This document shows, one piece after another, positions 44,471 to 53,205 of a stretch of DNA of 64,000 nt. The DNA is from Clostridioides mangenotii TR. GTDB taxonomy: Bacteria; Bacillota; Clostridia; Peptostreptococcales; Peptostreptococcaceae. Below the pieces are notes generated by a model that saw nothing but the letters and a program-made list of their open reading frames with translations, searched no databases and had not been told where the DNA came from. The stretch lies in assembly GCF_000498755.1 (NCBI RefSeq), contig NZ_AXUS01000020.1:1-64000 (forward strand), given 5' to 3'. Positions within the stretch are counted from its first letter, which is position 1; every line of letters begins with the position of its first letter. Made by a program: the position numbers and the translations under genes.

Positions 44471-45325
44471 ATGAATACGGAAATAAAATATATAAAAAAG
44501 CATACTAGCGATCATTCAATTAAAGCACACGATGTGTTAGTTGAATTTAATAATGATCCATATCAAGTAGATAGAGTAGGTTATTTTGTTAAAAAAAGAA
44601 CTTTAGATAAAAACAGCTATACTACAAATTTATCAGCATTTATATTTCCAATAAGTGGACGAGCAAATATTATATTGGATGATGAAATGTACACAGCCGA
44701 GCCAGGTAAATTTTTACATGTATGCCCAAATAAAAAAATATCGTTTGAGGTCTTAGGAAATGAGAATTTTGACCATATTAATATTTATTACACTTCTGAT
44801 CCTAGGTCTAAAACTTCAAACTATATGAACACTGTGTTTGAAATGAAAGTCGATAATTACGGCGATGTAGTAGATGAGCTAAATGAAATCCTAGATATAT
44901 CTTATGAATCGGAGCTAATGTCGAGATTTAAGCTACAAATCAGGGTCAACCTATTTTTAAAGGAACTGTTTGAAGGGTTCTCCCATAAGCATTACGACAA
45001 TGAGAGAGCATTGGTTTCTGCAGTAACAAAGTATATTACTGAAAACTACATGAAGGAAATATCCCTATCTAAGCTTGAAACAGTATTTGGAGTAAAATCA
45101 AGTAGAATATCGTATCTGTTTTACAAGTGCACTAAAACTAGACCAATAGACTACTTAATCAAGTACAGAATGAGTGTTGCGAGCCGTCTATTAGAACAAG
45201 AGGGGTACTCAGTTAAAAGAGTAGCTGAAGCTGTTGGTTATATAGATGAGTTTTACTTTAGCAGGTTATTTAAGAAAAACTTTGGGATATCTCCAAGTAG
45301 GGTGAAAAATAGAAATAAAAATTAG
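44471..45325 (+). CDS. AraC-family transcriptional regulator
   Basis: 284-aa regulator. The N-terminal half is a cupin-like sensory domain (IFPISGRANIILDDEMYTAEPGKFLHV). The C-terminal ~100 residues hold two helix-turn-helix motifs of the AraC/XylS type (ISLSKLETVFGVKSSRISYLF and SVKRVAEAVGYIDEFYFSRLFKKNFGISPS). AAGGAG 8 nt upstream chooses ATG 44471. Divergent from the siderophore uptake operon and followed 15 nt later by an esterase, it probably activates uptake in response to a ferric siderophore, as YbtA/Btr-like regulators do. Confidence 0.85.
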   Translation: MNTEIKYIKKHTSDHSIKAHDVLVEFNNDPYQVDRVGYFVKKRTLDKNSYTTNLSAFIFPISGRANIILDDEMYTAEPGKFLHVCPNKKISFEVLGNENFDHINIYYTSDPRSKTSNYMNTVFEMKVDNYGDVVDELNEILDISYESELMSRFKLQIRVNLFLKELFEGFSHKHYDNERALVSAVTKYITENYMKEISLSKLETVFGVKSSRISYLFYKCTKTRPIDYLIKYRMSVASRLLEQEGYSVKRVAEAVGYIDEFYFSRLFKKNFGISPSRVKNRNKN

Positions 45326-45340
45326 GTTTAAGAGGTGCGG

Positions 45341-46102
45341 ATGATGAGCGGTGAATTGATAGATTTAAAAGAATTTGGAAGAGAGATTTTTGTGTATCTT
45401 CCAGAATCATACAATAAAAACGAAGAACACAACAGGAATTATCCTGTTGTGTACGTGCATGATGGAGACACGTTTAGAAAATTATTGTTTGGAATTATGA
45501 AAGAAATAGAAAAGGAACAAGATAAAGAAAAAAAATTATATAAAGAGCACATTATAGTGGGGATATCCCCTAAAGATAGATTGAGAGAGTATACTCCGTG
45601 GCAAGCACCATCCTTAGTCGAGAAGTTTGAGCCATTTGGAGGTAAAGGGGAGAATTATTTAGACTTTATTGTGGATGAATTAAAACCATTTATTGATAGC
45701 AACTTCAATACAAGTACTGAGGTTGAGGATACATCTATGATAGGTTATTCATTAGGTGGTTTAATATCATTATTTTCTATATATAAATACTCTTGTTTCG
45801 GAAAAATTGTAAGTATATGTGGATCACAGTGGTTTAAGGGGTGGATAGACTTTATTGAGGAAAATATAATACTAAATGAGAATGTAGAGATTTTTATAAT
45901 AGCCGGACTTAAAGAGGGAAATAAAAAGTACACAGCTCAAAAAGACATAGCAAAGTATGTTGAAAAGTCCTATAAGGTTTTTAATTCGCAGATTGGTATT
46001 TCTAATGTAACACTTGAATGGGATAATTACGGACATAATGAAAATGTGTCTAATAGATATAAACAGGCATTGTTATATTTGGGTAAAAAAGAAGTGCTTT
46101 AG
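45341..46102 (+). CDS. Putative siderophore esterase (Fes/IroE/BesA-like alpha/beta hydrolase)
   Basis: 253-aa alpha/beta hydrolase of the esterase-D/Fes-like group. Conserved blocks are YPVVYVHDGDTFRKL, IVGISPKDRLREYTPW, and the nucleophile elbow MIGYSLGGLIS (Ser of GYSLG). A catalytic Asp region and the terminal His (NYGHNE) follow. There is no signal peptide, so it would act on imported ferric trilactone siderophores in the cytosol and release iron. Position with an AraC regulator and Fur-boxed uptake operon supports this. Start ATG 45341 or 45344; GAGGTG is just upstream. Confidence 0.72.
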   Translation: MMSGELIDLKEFGREIFVYLPESYNKNEEHNRNYPVVYVHDGDTFRKLLFGIMKEIEKEQDKEKKLYKEHIIVGISPKDRLREYTPWQAPSLVEKFEPFGGKGENYLDFIVDELKPFIDSNFNTSTEVEDTSMIGYSLGGLISLFSIYKYSCFGKIVSICGSQWFKGWIDFIEENIILNENVEIFIIAGLKEGNKKYTAQKDIAKYVEKSYKVFNSQIGISNVTLEWDNYGHNENVSNRYKQALLYLGKKEVL

Positions 46103-46105
46103 TAG

Positions 46106-46156
46106 AAAAAATGGATACCTCATAATTATTATTATTTATGGGGTATCCATTTTACA
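46106..46156. terminator. Bidirectional terminator between esterase and hcp
   Basis: AAAATGGATACC (46108-46119) pairs with GGTATCCATTTT (46142-46153), with A and T tracts on the two sides. Confidence 0.85.
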
Positions 46157-46165
46157 TTTATATTA

Positions 46166-47824
46166 TTATTGTGCTGGCACTCCTAGACAAGTCGCTAGAT
46201 CTTTTTCTGGAGTACTTATAGTATTTAAATTGAATGTATCAACTAGATACTGAAGAACATTTGGACTTATAAATGCTGGAAGTGTAGGTCCAAGGTAAAT
46301 GTCTTTTATACCTAGTGATAGAAGTGCAAGTAAATCAGCTACAGCTTTTTGTTCATACCATGACAATATAATTGAAAGCGGAAGTCCATTTACATCTGTA
46401 TCAAATGCGTCTGCTAATGCAAGTGCAATCTTAACTGCAGAATACGCATCGTTACATTGCCCTATATCAAGTAGTCTTGGTAGTCCTGCAACTTCTCCAA
46501 AGTCTAGTTTGTTGAATCTGTATTTACCACAGGCAAGTGTAAGTATTATACAGTCTTTTGGAACCTGTTTTGCAAAGTCAGTATAATAGTTTCTTCCGGC
46601 TCTGGCACCGTCACATCCTCCGATTAAGAAGAAGTGCTTTAATTTGCCTGATTTAACCGCATCTATTATAGCTGGTGCATTGCTAAGTGTTGCCTCGTGA
46701 CCAAATCCAACTAGTATTTCGTGTGGCTCTTGATCCTCATTGTATCCACCAAGTTCTAGTGCTTTTTCAATTATTTCAGAGAAATCTTTTTCTCCATTTT
46801 CTGATTTACCAATATATTTTAGTCCGTCCCAACCTACGACACTAGTTGTAAAGATTCTATCTTTGTATGAATCTCTTGGCTTCATAAGGCAGTTAGTCGT
46901 CATAAGAACACATCCAGGTATATTATCGAATTCTTTTTGTTGATCTTGCCAAGCTCCACCAAAGTTACCTGCTAAATGTTTGTATTTATTTAGTTCAGGA
47001 TATCCATGACATGGAATCATTTCACCGTGAGTGTATATGTTTATACCTTTACCTTCAGTCTGTTTAAGTATCATTTCTAAGTCTTTAAGATCGTGACCAG
47101 ATACTACTATAAATGGACCTTTTTTTAGCTTTACATTTACTTTTTGAGGTTTTGGATTTTTGTAAGTAGTAGTGTTAGCTTCATCAAGTTTTTGTATACA
47201 GGCTACTGCTATTTCACCAGTTTTCATTGTAAATGTTATAAGATCCTCTAGTGCCATATCATCGTCTATAATTGCTTTTAAGGCTCTAAAGTAAAATTCA
47301 TCAACTTGATCGCTATAAAATCCTAATGCTCTAGCTTGGTGGCTGTAAGCACTCATTCCCTTAAGACCATATAGAATTGTCTGTCTCAGTGAACGTATGT
47401 CTGCATCCAAATTTTGGTCAAACATTATACCGGCTCTTATAGAATCTTCTAGCATCTGATTTCTGTTTTCGCTTAAATCGTAACTTGCATATTCATTGTC
47501 ACTTAATGATTCACCGCTTTTTTCTCTTAGACTTTGTTTGATCTCATGAGATTTTCTAAGCATTTTTTCGTGTGCATCGCCATCGAAGTTTACATTTGTA
47601 AGAGTAGTGAATAAGCTATTTTCTACAAATGATACGATATCTTTGTCTATTTTCTCGCCCTTTTCTATCAGCAACATCGCATACGACGAAATACCTTTTA
47701 GTTGATATATTAATAAATCCTGCATGCAAGCTATGTCTGGAGTTTTACCACAAACCCCTACTTTTGTACATCCTTTACCACCAGCAGTTTGTTCACACTG
47801 GTAACAAAACATTGAATTCTCCAT
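46166..47824 (-). CDS. hcp: Hydroxylamine reductase / hybrid-cluster protein
   Basis: 552-aa Fe-S protein linked to nitric oxide and hydroxylamine stress. The N-terminal cluster motif is CYQCEQTAGGKGCTKVGVC, with CxxC-x8-C-x5-C spacing as in anaerobe forms. Hybrid-cluster ligands are recognisable in HGEMIPCHGYPE (His, Glu, Cys), VLMTTNCLM, GGCDGAR and LACGKYRFN. It is a single gene ending at a strong terminator. No hcr reductase is adjacent, common in clostridia. Cytosolic. Confidence 0.94.
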   Translation of the reverse strand: MENSMFCYQCEQTAGGKGCTKVGVCGKTPDIACMQDLLIYQLKGISSYAMLLIEKGEKIDKDIVSFVENSLFTTLTNVNFDGDAHEKMLRKSHEIKQSLREKSGESLSDNEYASYDLSENRNQMLEDSIRAGIMFDQNLDADIRSLRQTILYGLKGMSAYSHQARALGFYSDQVDEFYFRALKAIIDDDMALEDLITFTMKTGEIAVACIQKLDEANTTTYKNPKPQKVNVKLKKGPFIVVSGHDLKDLEMILKQTEGKGINIYTHGEMIPCHGYPELNKYKHLAGNFGGAWQDQQKEFDNIPGCVLMTTNCLMKPRDSYKDRIFTTSVVGWDGLKYIGKSENGEKDFSEIIEKALELGGYNEDQEPHEILVGFGHEATLSNAPAIIDAVKSGKLKHFFLIGGCDGARAGRNYYTDFAKQVPKDCIILTLACGKYRFNKLDFGEVAGLPRLLDIGQCNDAYSAVKIALALADAFDTDVNGLPLSIILSWYEQKAVADLLALLSLGIKDIYLGPTLPAFISPNVLQYLVDTFNLNTISTPEKDLATCLGVPAQ

Positions 47825-48013
47825 ATAAATAACCTTCCTTTTTGAAACAATTTATTTACATATAAGTATTTCCAATAGTTTTATATTTTATAAGCAGATT
47901 AAACATATTTATAGAATTAGTTACTTTGAGTTATGAATAATGGCCCTTATTATAAAAATAACTCTATATTTATAGATTAATAAGCTGTCATAAATTATAA
48001 ATTGATTGTAAAG

Positions 48014-49021
48014 TTAATTATTATTTTGAGTTTTAATGTACACGATATTATCGTCTTTAGGTTTATCTAGTGAAAGAGCTTTTAGAGTGTCTTCATTAAC
48101 TATAATTTGAGTTTCATCGAGTGTAGTAACAGGTATGTTGGATATTTTCTCGCCCTTTAATACTTTAATCGCAAGTTCTCCAGATTTGTACCCCAATTTT
48201 TCGTAGTCGATACCTTGGCAAGCAAGAGCACCGCTAGAGACAGAACCATCTTCAGAGGCTATCACTGGGATTTTATTGCTATTAGCTATTTTGGAAACTA
48301 TTGGCATAGAAGAAACTATTAAGTTATCTGTTGGAACATAAATTACATCAATCTTGCCAGCTAAGCTAGACATAGCTTGATTAACTTCATTTGAAGACGA
48401 CACACCTTTTTCAACAACTGTGTAGTTGTTATTTTCTGCGTATTCTTTTAGGTTATCAACCTGAATCTTAGAATTTACTTCGCTGGTATTGTAAAGAACA
48501 CCTATTGTTTTAGCTTCTGGTACAAATATTTTTATAAGCTCTAAGTTTTTATCAATAGATATATAGTCTGATGTTCCAGAAACATTTCCTCCTGGTTTTT
48601 CTAAAGATTTTACCAAACCGGCTTCAATTGGGTCTGTTACAGCTGTTATCATTATCGGTATATCCTTAGTCGCATTATAAGCTGCCTGTGCTGATGGAGT
48701 AGAAATAGCATAGATCAAATCTTTTTTATCAGATGCAAATTTAGACGCTATAGTCTGTGTTGTAGGTATGCTATTTTGTGCATTTTGGTAATCTATTTTA
48801 ATATTTTCTCCATCTTTGTAGCCATTGTCCTCGAGAGCTTTAACAAAACCTTCCCTAGTTTTGTCTAGAGAGGGATGCTCTACAAGTTGTGTAATACCTA
48901 TTGTCTGGACTTTATTAGCTTCTCCTTTTTTATTTGAAGAATTATTTGAACATCCCGACAGCATTGAAATACCAAGTGACCCAGCTAGAATTAGACTTGC
49001 TATTTTTTTTGATTTTTTCAT
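48014..49021 (-). CDS. TrpX-type ABC transporter substrate-binding lipoprotein
   Basis: 335-aa lipoprotein of the ABC_sub_bind family. The signal ends at lipobox LSGC followed by a Ser/Asn/Lys linker. Typical blocks are QLVEHPSLDKTREGFVKALEDNGYKDG, ISTPSAQAAYNATKDIPIMITAVTDP and GVLYNTSEVNSKIQVDNLK. Family members bind aromatic amino acids (TrpX) or other small ligands. It is the last gene of a permease-ATPase-binding protein operon, 134 nt after the ATPase. Confidence 0.85.
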   Translation of the reverse strand: MKKSKKIASLILAGSLGISMLSGCSNNSSNKKGEANKVQTIGITQLVEHPSLDKTREGFVKALEDNGYKDGENIKIDYQNAQNSIPTTQTIASKFASDKKDLIYAISTPSAQAAYNATKDIPIMITAVTDPIEAGLVKSLEKPGGNVSGTSDYISIDKNLELIKIFVPEAKTIGVLYNTSEVNSKIQVDNLKEYAENNNYTVVEKGVSSSNEVNQAMSSLAGKIDVIYVPTDNLIVSSMPIVSKIANSNKIPVIASEDGSVSSGALACQGIDYEKLGYKSGELAIKVLKGEKISNIPVTTLDETQIIVNEDTLKALSLDKPKDDNIVYIKTQNNN

Positions 49022-49155
49022 AATATTATCCTCCTAGATTTTATTTAGATTTAGAATTAAATTTTTAAAATGTGAATATAAAAATGTATTTAAAGATTTC
49101 GTTTTCGATATCATTCACGATCTCATTTAGAATAATTATTTAAATTTAATATATT

Positions 49156-49911
49156 TTAAACAGCGTATTCGAATTTGCTTAGTATTTCTTCGATAGTTAT
49201 TTTTCTCTTTTCTTCACCACTTATATCTAAAACAACCTCGCCTTTGTGGAGCATAATGAGTCTATTTCCGTATTCGATAGCATGTTTTAGATTGTGGGTT
49301 ACCATAAGTGTCGTTATGTGTTTTTCCTTAACAATTTTATCTGTAAGCTCTATGATTTCGTTTGATGTCTTTGGATCGAGTGCTGCTGTGTGCTCATCTA
49401 AAAGTAGCAGTTTTGGATTTGTGATACTAGACATTATCAGAGATAGAGCTTGCCTCTGACCACCTGACAAATACCTAACCTCTACATCTAAAAATCTCTT
49501 TAAATCGAGAGAGACACCTTCTAGCAATTTTTCAATAGTATCTGTTTTATGTCTAAGACATTTTTTTAAGTTAAGAAGCTTTCCCTTGTTGAGAGCTAGA
49601 GAAATATTTTCTCTTACTGTCATAGATGGGCAAGTTCCCATGCCAGGATCTTGAAAAACTCGGCTAATTATCTGGGTCTTTTTGTACTCTGGAAAACTCG
49701 TTAGGTTATCTCCATCCAAAATTATATCTCCACAAGTTTCTTTTAAAAATCCAGAAATTATATTTAAAAGAGTAGATTTACCAGTTCCGTTACTTCCTAT
49801 TATACTTACAAAATCACCCTTATCTACATCCAGGGAAATGTCTTCAAATATTGTATTTGGATCTCCGTATGGATTTGGGAAAGTTTTTGAGATATTTCTA
49901 ATTTGCAACAT
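49156..49911 (-). CDS. TrpX-associated ABC transporter ATPase
   Basis: 251-aa ATPase with Walker A GSNGTGKST, signature YLSGGQRQALSLIMS and Walker B LLLLDEHTAALDP. The DEHTAALDP form is characteristic of the ATPase paired with ABC_sub_bind lipoproteins. It overlaps the permease gene by 14 nt. Confidence 0.87.
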   Translation of the reverse strand: MLQIRNISKTFPNPYGDPNTIFEDISLDVDKGDFVSIIGSNGTGKSTLLNIISGFLKETCGDIILDGDNLTSFPEYKKTQIISRVFQDPGMGTCPSMTVRENISLALNKGKLLNLKKCLRHKTDTIEKLLEGVSLDLKRFLDVEVRYLSGGQRQALSLIMSSITNPKLLLLDEHTAALDPKTSNEIIELTDKIVKEKHITTLMVTHNLKHAIEYGNRLIMLHKGEVVLDISGEEKRKITIEEILSKFEYAV

Positions 49912-50791
49912 CTACAACACCTCTTTTCTCAATTTTTTTTGATTTTCTTTGTTTACTTGAAAATGTTCCTGAATTACCTATTGTTAAGAACAGTACTATT
50001 ACAACTGATGTTATAAGTTTTAGATTATCAGCTGAAACTAGACCGAAGTTTATAGCCAGATATATTGTAAACTGGTAGATAAATGCTCCGATTATTATCG
50101 ATGTAGTAGCTTTTATTGCCACGATTTCTTTAAATAGAGACATTCCGATAATTATTGAAGCTATTCCGAGTACCAATGTTCCTATGCCCATATTCACATC
50201 TGAGAACCCTTGGAACTGTGCAAATAATCCACCTGAAAGAGCGATTAATCCATTAGATATCATAAGACCTAGGGATTTGATTCTATCTATATTTACTCCC
50301 AGTGACTTTATCATCTGTGGATTGTCACCAACTCCTTTTAAAGTGTAGCCAAGACCAGTTTTTAAGAATAAATCGAGTATTATTTTACAAGCGATTGCAA
50401 ATGTTATTGCAAGCATTAAAGGTGATAATTTACTGTTAAATAGGTTATGGTATGTGAACAACGGAATATTTGATTTTCCCATTATTCCAAGATTTATAGA
50501 GTAGAGCATACCCATAACCAAAATTCCTGATAGTAGGTTGCTAATCTTAAACCTTATGTGTAACACACTTGTAACAAGTCCAGCGACAAGTCCACAGGTA
50601 AATGCTAAAATAGTTCCTATTATTGGTGACATACCGCTTGAAAGAGATACTGCAATAACAGCTCCACCGAGAGAGAAGCTACCATCTGCTGTCATATCTG
50701 GAAAATCTAAAATCTTGTAAGATATATAGACTCCAATTGCCATTATCGATAAAATTAAACTTTGAATGAGTACTGATACAATTCCTGTCAT
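49898..50791 (-). CDS. TrpX-associated ABC transporter permease
   Basis: 297-aa permease of the branched-chain (LivH-like) type with about eight membrane segments. DFPDMTADGSFSLGGAV near residue 35 and LYSINLGIMGKSNIPLF are characteristic of this transporter group. The ATG at 50791 is chosen because the sequence upstream to 50836 is part of the leader terminator. AAGGGAG lies 11 nt upstream, so translation may be modest. It is the first structural gene after a long leader. Confidence 0.85.
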   Translation of the reverse strand: MTGIVSVLIQSLILSIMAIGVYISYKILDFPDMTADGSFSLGGAVIAVSLSSGMSPIIGTILAFTCGLVAGLVTSVLHIRFKISNLLSGILVMGMLYSINLGIMGKSNIPLFTYHNLFNSKLSPLMLAITFAIACKIILDLFLKTGLGYTLKGVGDNPQMIKSLGVNIDRIKSLGLMISNGLIALSGGLFAQFQGFSDVNMGIGTLVLGIASIIIGMSLFKEIVAIKATTSIIIGAFIYQFTIYLAINFGLVSADNLKLITSVVIVLFLTIGNSGTFSSKQRKSKKIEKRGVVDVAN

Positions 50792-50822
50792 AAATTTAAA
50801 CACTCCCTTGAAATTTGGATAC

Positions 50823-50852
50823 AAAAAAAGCCACACGGTGCACCATGCGGCT
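50823..50852 (-). terminator. Leader terminator T2 of the TrpX-type operon
   Basis: On the - strand AGCCGCATGG, TGCA, CCGTGTGGCT, then seven T. It lies 30 nt before the permease start. Confidence 0.75.
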
Positions 50853-50865
50853 TAAAAATTTATAC

Positions 50866-50893
50866 AGCCACATAGCATAACTTTCACGTGGCT
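50866..50893 (-). other. Middle hairpin of the TrpX-type leader
   Basis: On the - strand AGCCACGT pairs with ATGTGGCT. The arms are nearly the same as those of T1 and T2, so the three hairpins can exchange partners. No T tract follows. Confidence 0.65.
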
Positions 50894-50905
50894 TGATTTT
50901 AGATA

Positions 50906-50938
50906 CAAAAAAAGCCACACAGTAGTCCGTGTGACTTT
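50906..50938 (-). terminator. Leader terminator T1 of the TrpX-type operon
   Basis: On the - strand AGTCACAC pairs with GTGTGGCT (one wobble), followed by seven T and GTATC, the same tail as T2. Confidence 0.75.
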
Positions 50939-50960
50939 ATATATAGTAATAATGAACCCT

Positions 50961-51109
50961 ATAAACAAATAGCCAACACAGATACAATCCCGAAAATTTG
51001 ATAAGTCATAAGGGGCTTGTATCTATGTCATATTTTTTTCAAAATAATAACTTAGTTACAAACCCAATAGAAATTGGCTATTAAAACTAAATCGTGCTTG
51101 TTTGTTTAT
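50961..51109 (-). promoter_or_regulatory. Nested long-range stems of the TrpX-type leader
   Basis: Three nested complements: 50961-50969 with 51101-51109 (ATAAACAAA/TTTGTTTAT, 9 bp), 50968-50976 with 51074-51082 (AATAGCCAA/TTGGCTATT, 9 bp), and 50976-50991 with 51012-51028 (core GATACAA/TTGTATC extended by CCC/GGG). The outer two use bases inside the leader ORF, so translation would break them. Confidence 0.6.
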
Positions 51110-51121
51110 TAAAGTATTCAT
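51056..51121 (-). CDS. Leader peptide of the TrpX-type operon
   Basis: 21-codon ORF with an excellent ribosome binding site, GGAGGG 5 nt before ATG. It starts MNTLINKQARF and ends QFLLGL. It holds three Phe and four Leu and no Trp or Tyr. The outer leader stems pair with codons of this ORF. It may act as a classical attenuation peptide (for Phe/Leu) or as an arrest peptide. Confidence 0.55.
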   Translation of the reverse strand: MNTLINKQARFSFNSQFLLGL

Positions 51122-51190
51122 AATTACCCTCCATTCGTATTTTTAAATATTATTTTGGCAAAATTGTGTTGCCTTTTTTGGTTAAGATTT

Positions 51191-51219
51191 ATTATAATCT
51201 AGAAAAAATTATAAGTCAA
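51191..51219 (-). promoter_or_regulatory. Promoter of the TrpX-type leader
   Basis: TTGACT (51214-51219), 17 nt, TATAAT (51191-51196) on the - strand: near-consensus sigma-A. The transcript would carry ~390 nt of leader. Confidence 0.8.
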
Positions 51220-51308
51220 TAAAAAAATATAAAAAAATATGTATATTGTAAATTTTCTCACAATTAAAAGATGTCAATTATTTTTTATGATTGCTGAAAA
51301 ATCAATAT

Positions 51309-52046
51309 CTAAAACTTCTTGGTTCTGTAAAATCTGTACAAAAATTCTTTTTCTAAAGCTTTACTTAAAGTAGCGCTCTCTTGAACGTTTATAAATCGTA
51401 TTTCTAGGGAGTTTTTGTTTATGGGAATTACTTTATGTATGAGTTTTAAATTGACTATATAGTTTTTATGAGTTGCAAAAAAGTTAGGAGGAAGTCTTTT
51501 TGAAAGCTCATCGAAGTTCTCATAAAACTTAACAATATCCTCATCTCTATTGTATAAATTCACTGCTCTAGCTTTTTTCTCAAACATAACTATTTCATCG
51601 AAGTTTATCATGTGAATCTGTTTTCTAATTTTGTACACAAATAAACTGTCTTCAATAATACTGCTTTCAGCTATTTTATGTGAATTTATATGGTCGATAG
51701 CAATATTTAAAGAGTCGAGTATTTTTTCTTTAGTAAATGGCTTTACGATAAAATCTATAGGATGTACTTTAAAGCTCTCTAAGCTGTAATCAGAAAATCC
51801 AGTTACAAATATTATATGTACATCTTTGTCTAAAGATTTGATTTCCTTAGCGGCATCGATTCCATTTTTATGTGGCATATCAATATCTATTATCAGCAAA
51901 TCTATCTTTTCGTACTTAATAAATTCTATAGCTTTTAGTCCGTCATCGACTTTTTTTACATAGTCTATTAGTCCAGATTCTTTTATTATATTTTCTATAT
52001 CGTCTCTTACTGCTTTATCATCATCGCAAACTAAAACTTTAATCAT
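51309..52046 (-). CDS. LytTR-family response regulator
   Basis: 245-aa regulator. The receiver has CDDDK, phospho-Asp in LLIIDIDMPHKNG and Lys in DFIVKPFTK. The C-terminal ~100 residues are a LytTR DNA-binding domain (IVMFEKKARAVNLY, FFATHKNYIVNLKLI). This is the AgrA/VirR type. It follows its kinase by 15 nt. No agrB or agrD gene is nearby, so the signal is unknown; the divergent-side neighbour is an FtsX/ATPase pair at 53206. Confidence 0.87.
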   Translation of the reverse strand: MIKVLVCDDDKAVRDDIENIIKESGLIDYVKKVDDGLKAIEFIKYEKIDLLIIDIDMPHKNGIDAAKEIKSLDKDVHIIFVTGFSDYSLESFKVHPIDFIVKPFTKEKILDSLNIAIDHINSHKIAESSIIEDSLFVYKIRKQIHMINFDEIVMFEKKARAVNLYNRDEDIVKFYENFDELSKRLPPNFFATHKNYIVNLKLIHKVIPINKNSLEIRFINVQESATLSKALEKEFLYRFYRTKKF

Positions 52047-52061
52047 AATGCCTCCATAATA

Positions 52062-53003
52062 TTAGATGTATTTCGGAATCAAGATAGTGAATTCAGTTAA
52101 GAATTCATCGCTATTTACAAAAATATAGTATCCGTATCTTTCTAGAATATTTTTTGTAGCAAAAAGCCCATAACCCCTATCTTTACCGTCCTTTGTAGAA
52201 AATCCCTCTTCAAAAATACCCTTTGTATTGTAAATCTTAGGTCCGTTATTTTTTATAGAAATAACGTACTGAAATTCATCCTCGTATATAAAAATTTTAA
52301 TGTATTTATTCTCTTTTGTAACAGTCGACAGGGCATCAATAGCATTGTCGATTATGTTAATAAGTACTGAGCTCATTTCATTTGGTGGTATACTTAAATT
52401 ATCTATAAAATCTTGTATGTACATATCGAATTTTATGTTTTTCAGTAAACATTCTTCATATTTCAAAGCAGCTATAGCATCAATATATGACACATTTCCG
52501 TAACGTGACTTTTGAGTCTTAAAGCTATTTGATATATTTTTTATGTAATCTTTAGCATCGTCAATCAGGTCGGTGTTAATTAGAGAAAAGACAACTTGAA
52601 GGTGTTTTAAATAGTCGTGTTTTTGACTTCTAAGTTTTGCTATAATATTGTCCTTATGCTTTAGCTTATTTTCTTGCTTTTCTAGGTTAAAATCTTGTTT
52701 GTTTAAATTTTCAAGAAGAGATAGAAATTTAAATCCTATATATATGCACATAAAAATTGAGATTATTGTAAGTATAGTTAAAAATTGACCGATAAAAAAT
52801 AAATTCCCTCTAAACACATCAAAAATATAATTGTAAATTTTGGAAAACAAAATGGTAGCCACTATCGAGATGGTGGCGCTAAAACAAGCTTTTTTCATAA
52901 AACTAAAATTCTTAAAAAATATAAATTTGTTTGATATAAGTCCGACAATAATAAATAAAGCTAATGTCAATAAAGGATATCCAAGCGTGTTGATAACCGT
53001 CAC
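52062..53003 (-). CDS. GHKL-family sensor kinase (AgrC-like)
   Basis: 313-aa kinase with three to four N-terminal membrane segments (~1-115), a coiled stretch and then a dimerisation motif RSQKHDYLKHLQVVFSLI with the phospho-His. The GHKL ATPase domain follows (LINIIDNAIDAL, GRGYGLFATKNILERYG-like DRGYGLFATKN). The GTG at 53003 lies on top of the ribosome binding site GAGGAGGTG, so the true start may be slightly downstream. Pairs with the LytTR regulator. Confidence 0.83.
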   Translation of the reverse strand: MTVINTLGYPLLTLALFIIVGLISNKFIFFKNFSFMKKACFSATISIVATILFSKIYNYIFDVFRGNLFFIGQFLTILTIISIFMCIYIGFKFLSLLENLNKQDFNLEKQENKLKHKDNIIAKLRSQKHDYLKHLQVVFSLINTDLIDDAKDYIKNISNSFKTQKSRYGNVSYIDAIAALKYEECLLKNIKFDMYIQDFIDNLSIPPNEMSSVLINIIDNAIDALSTVTKENKYIKIFIYEDEFQYVISIKNNGPKIYNTKGIFEEGFSTKDGKDRGYGLFATKNILERYGYYIFVNSDEFLTEFTILIPKYI

Positions 53004-53205
53004 CTCCTCTTTTATTTGATAGTTGAATTATATCATTTATAAAATAATAAGTAAAAAGTGGAAATCTACAAAGACAGTGTAGTTTATTGAGTATAGTTGG
53101 GGGATTTGATACAAAGAAGTTATATAATCTAGCAAATAGCAAGTTTGATAAAATTTTTTTTGGTTTATATAATTAAGTTAAATATTAGGAAAGGATTTGA
53201 GGCGA

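Noticed and set aside
50906-51121. Tandem T-box ahead of the TrpX-type operon
   Set aside because: Such operons often have T-boxes, but the conserved T-box sequence and specifier-loop layout are absent; leader ORF pairing explains the stems better.
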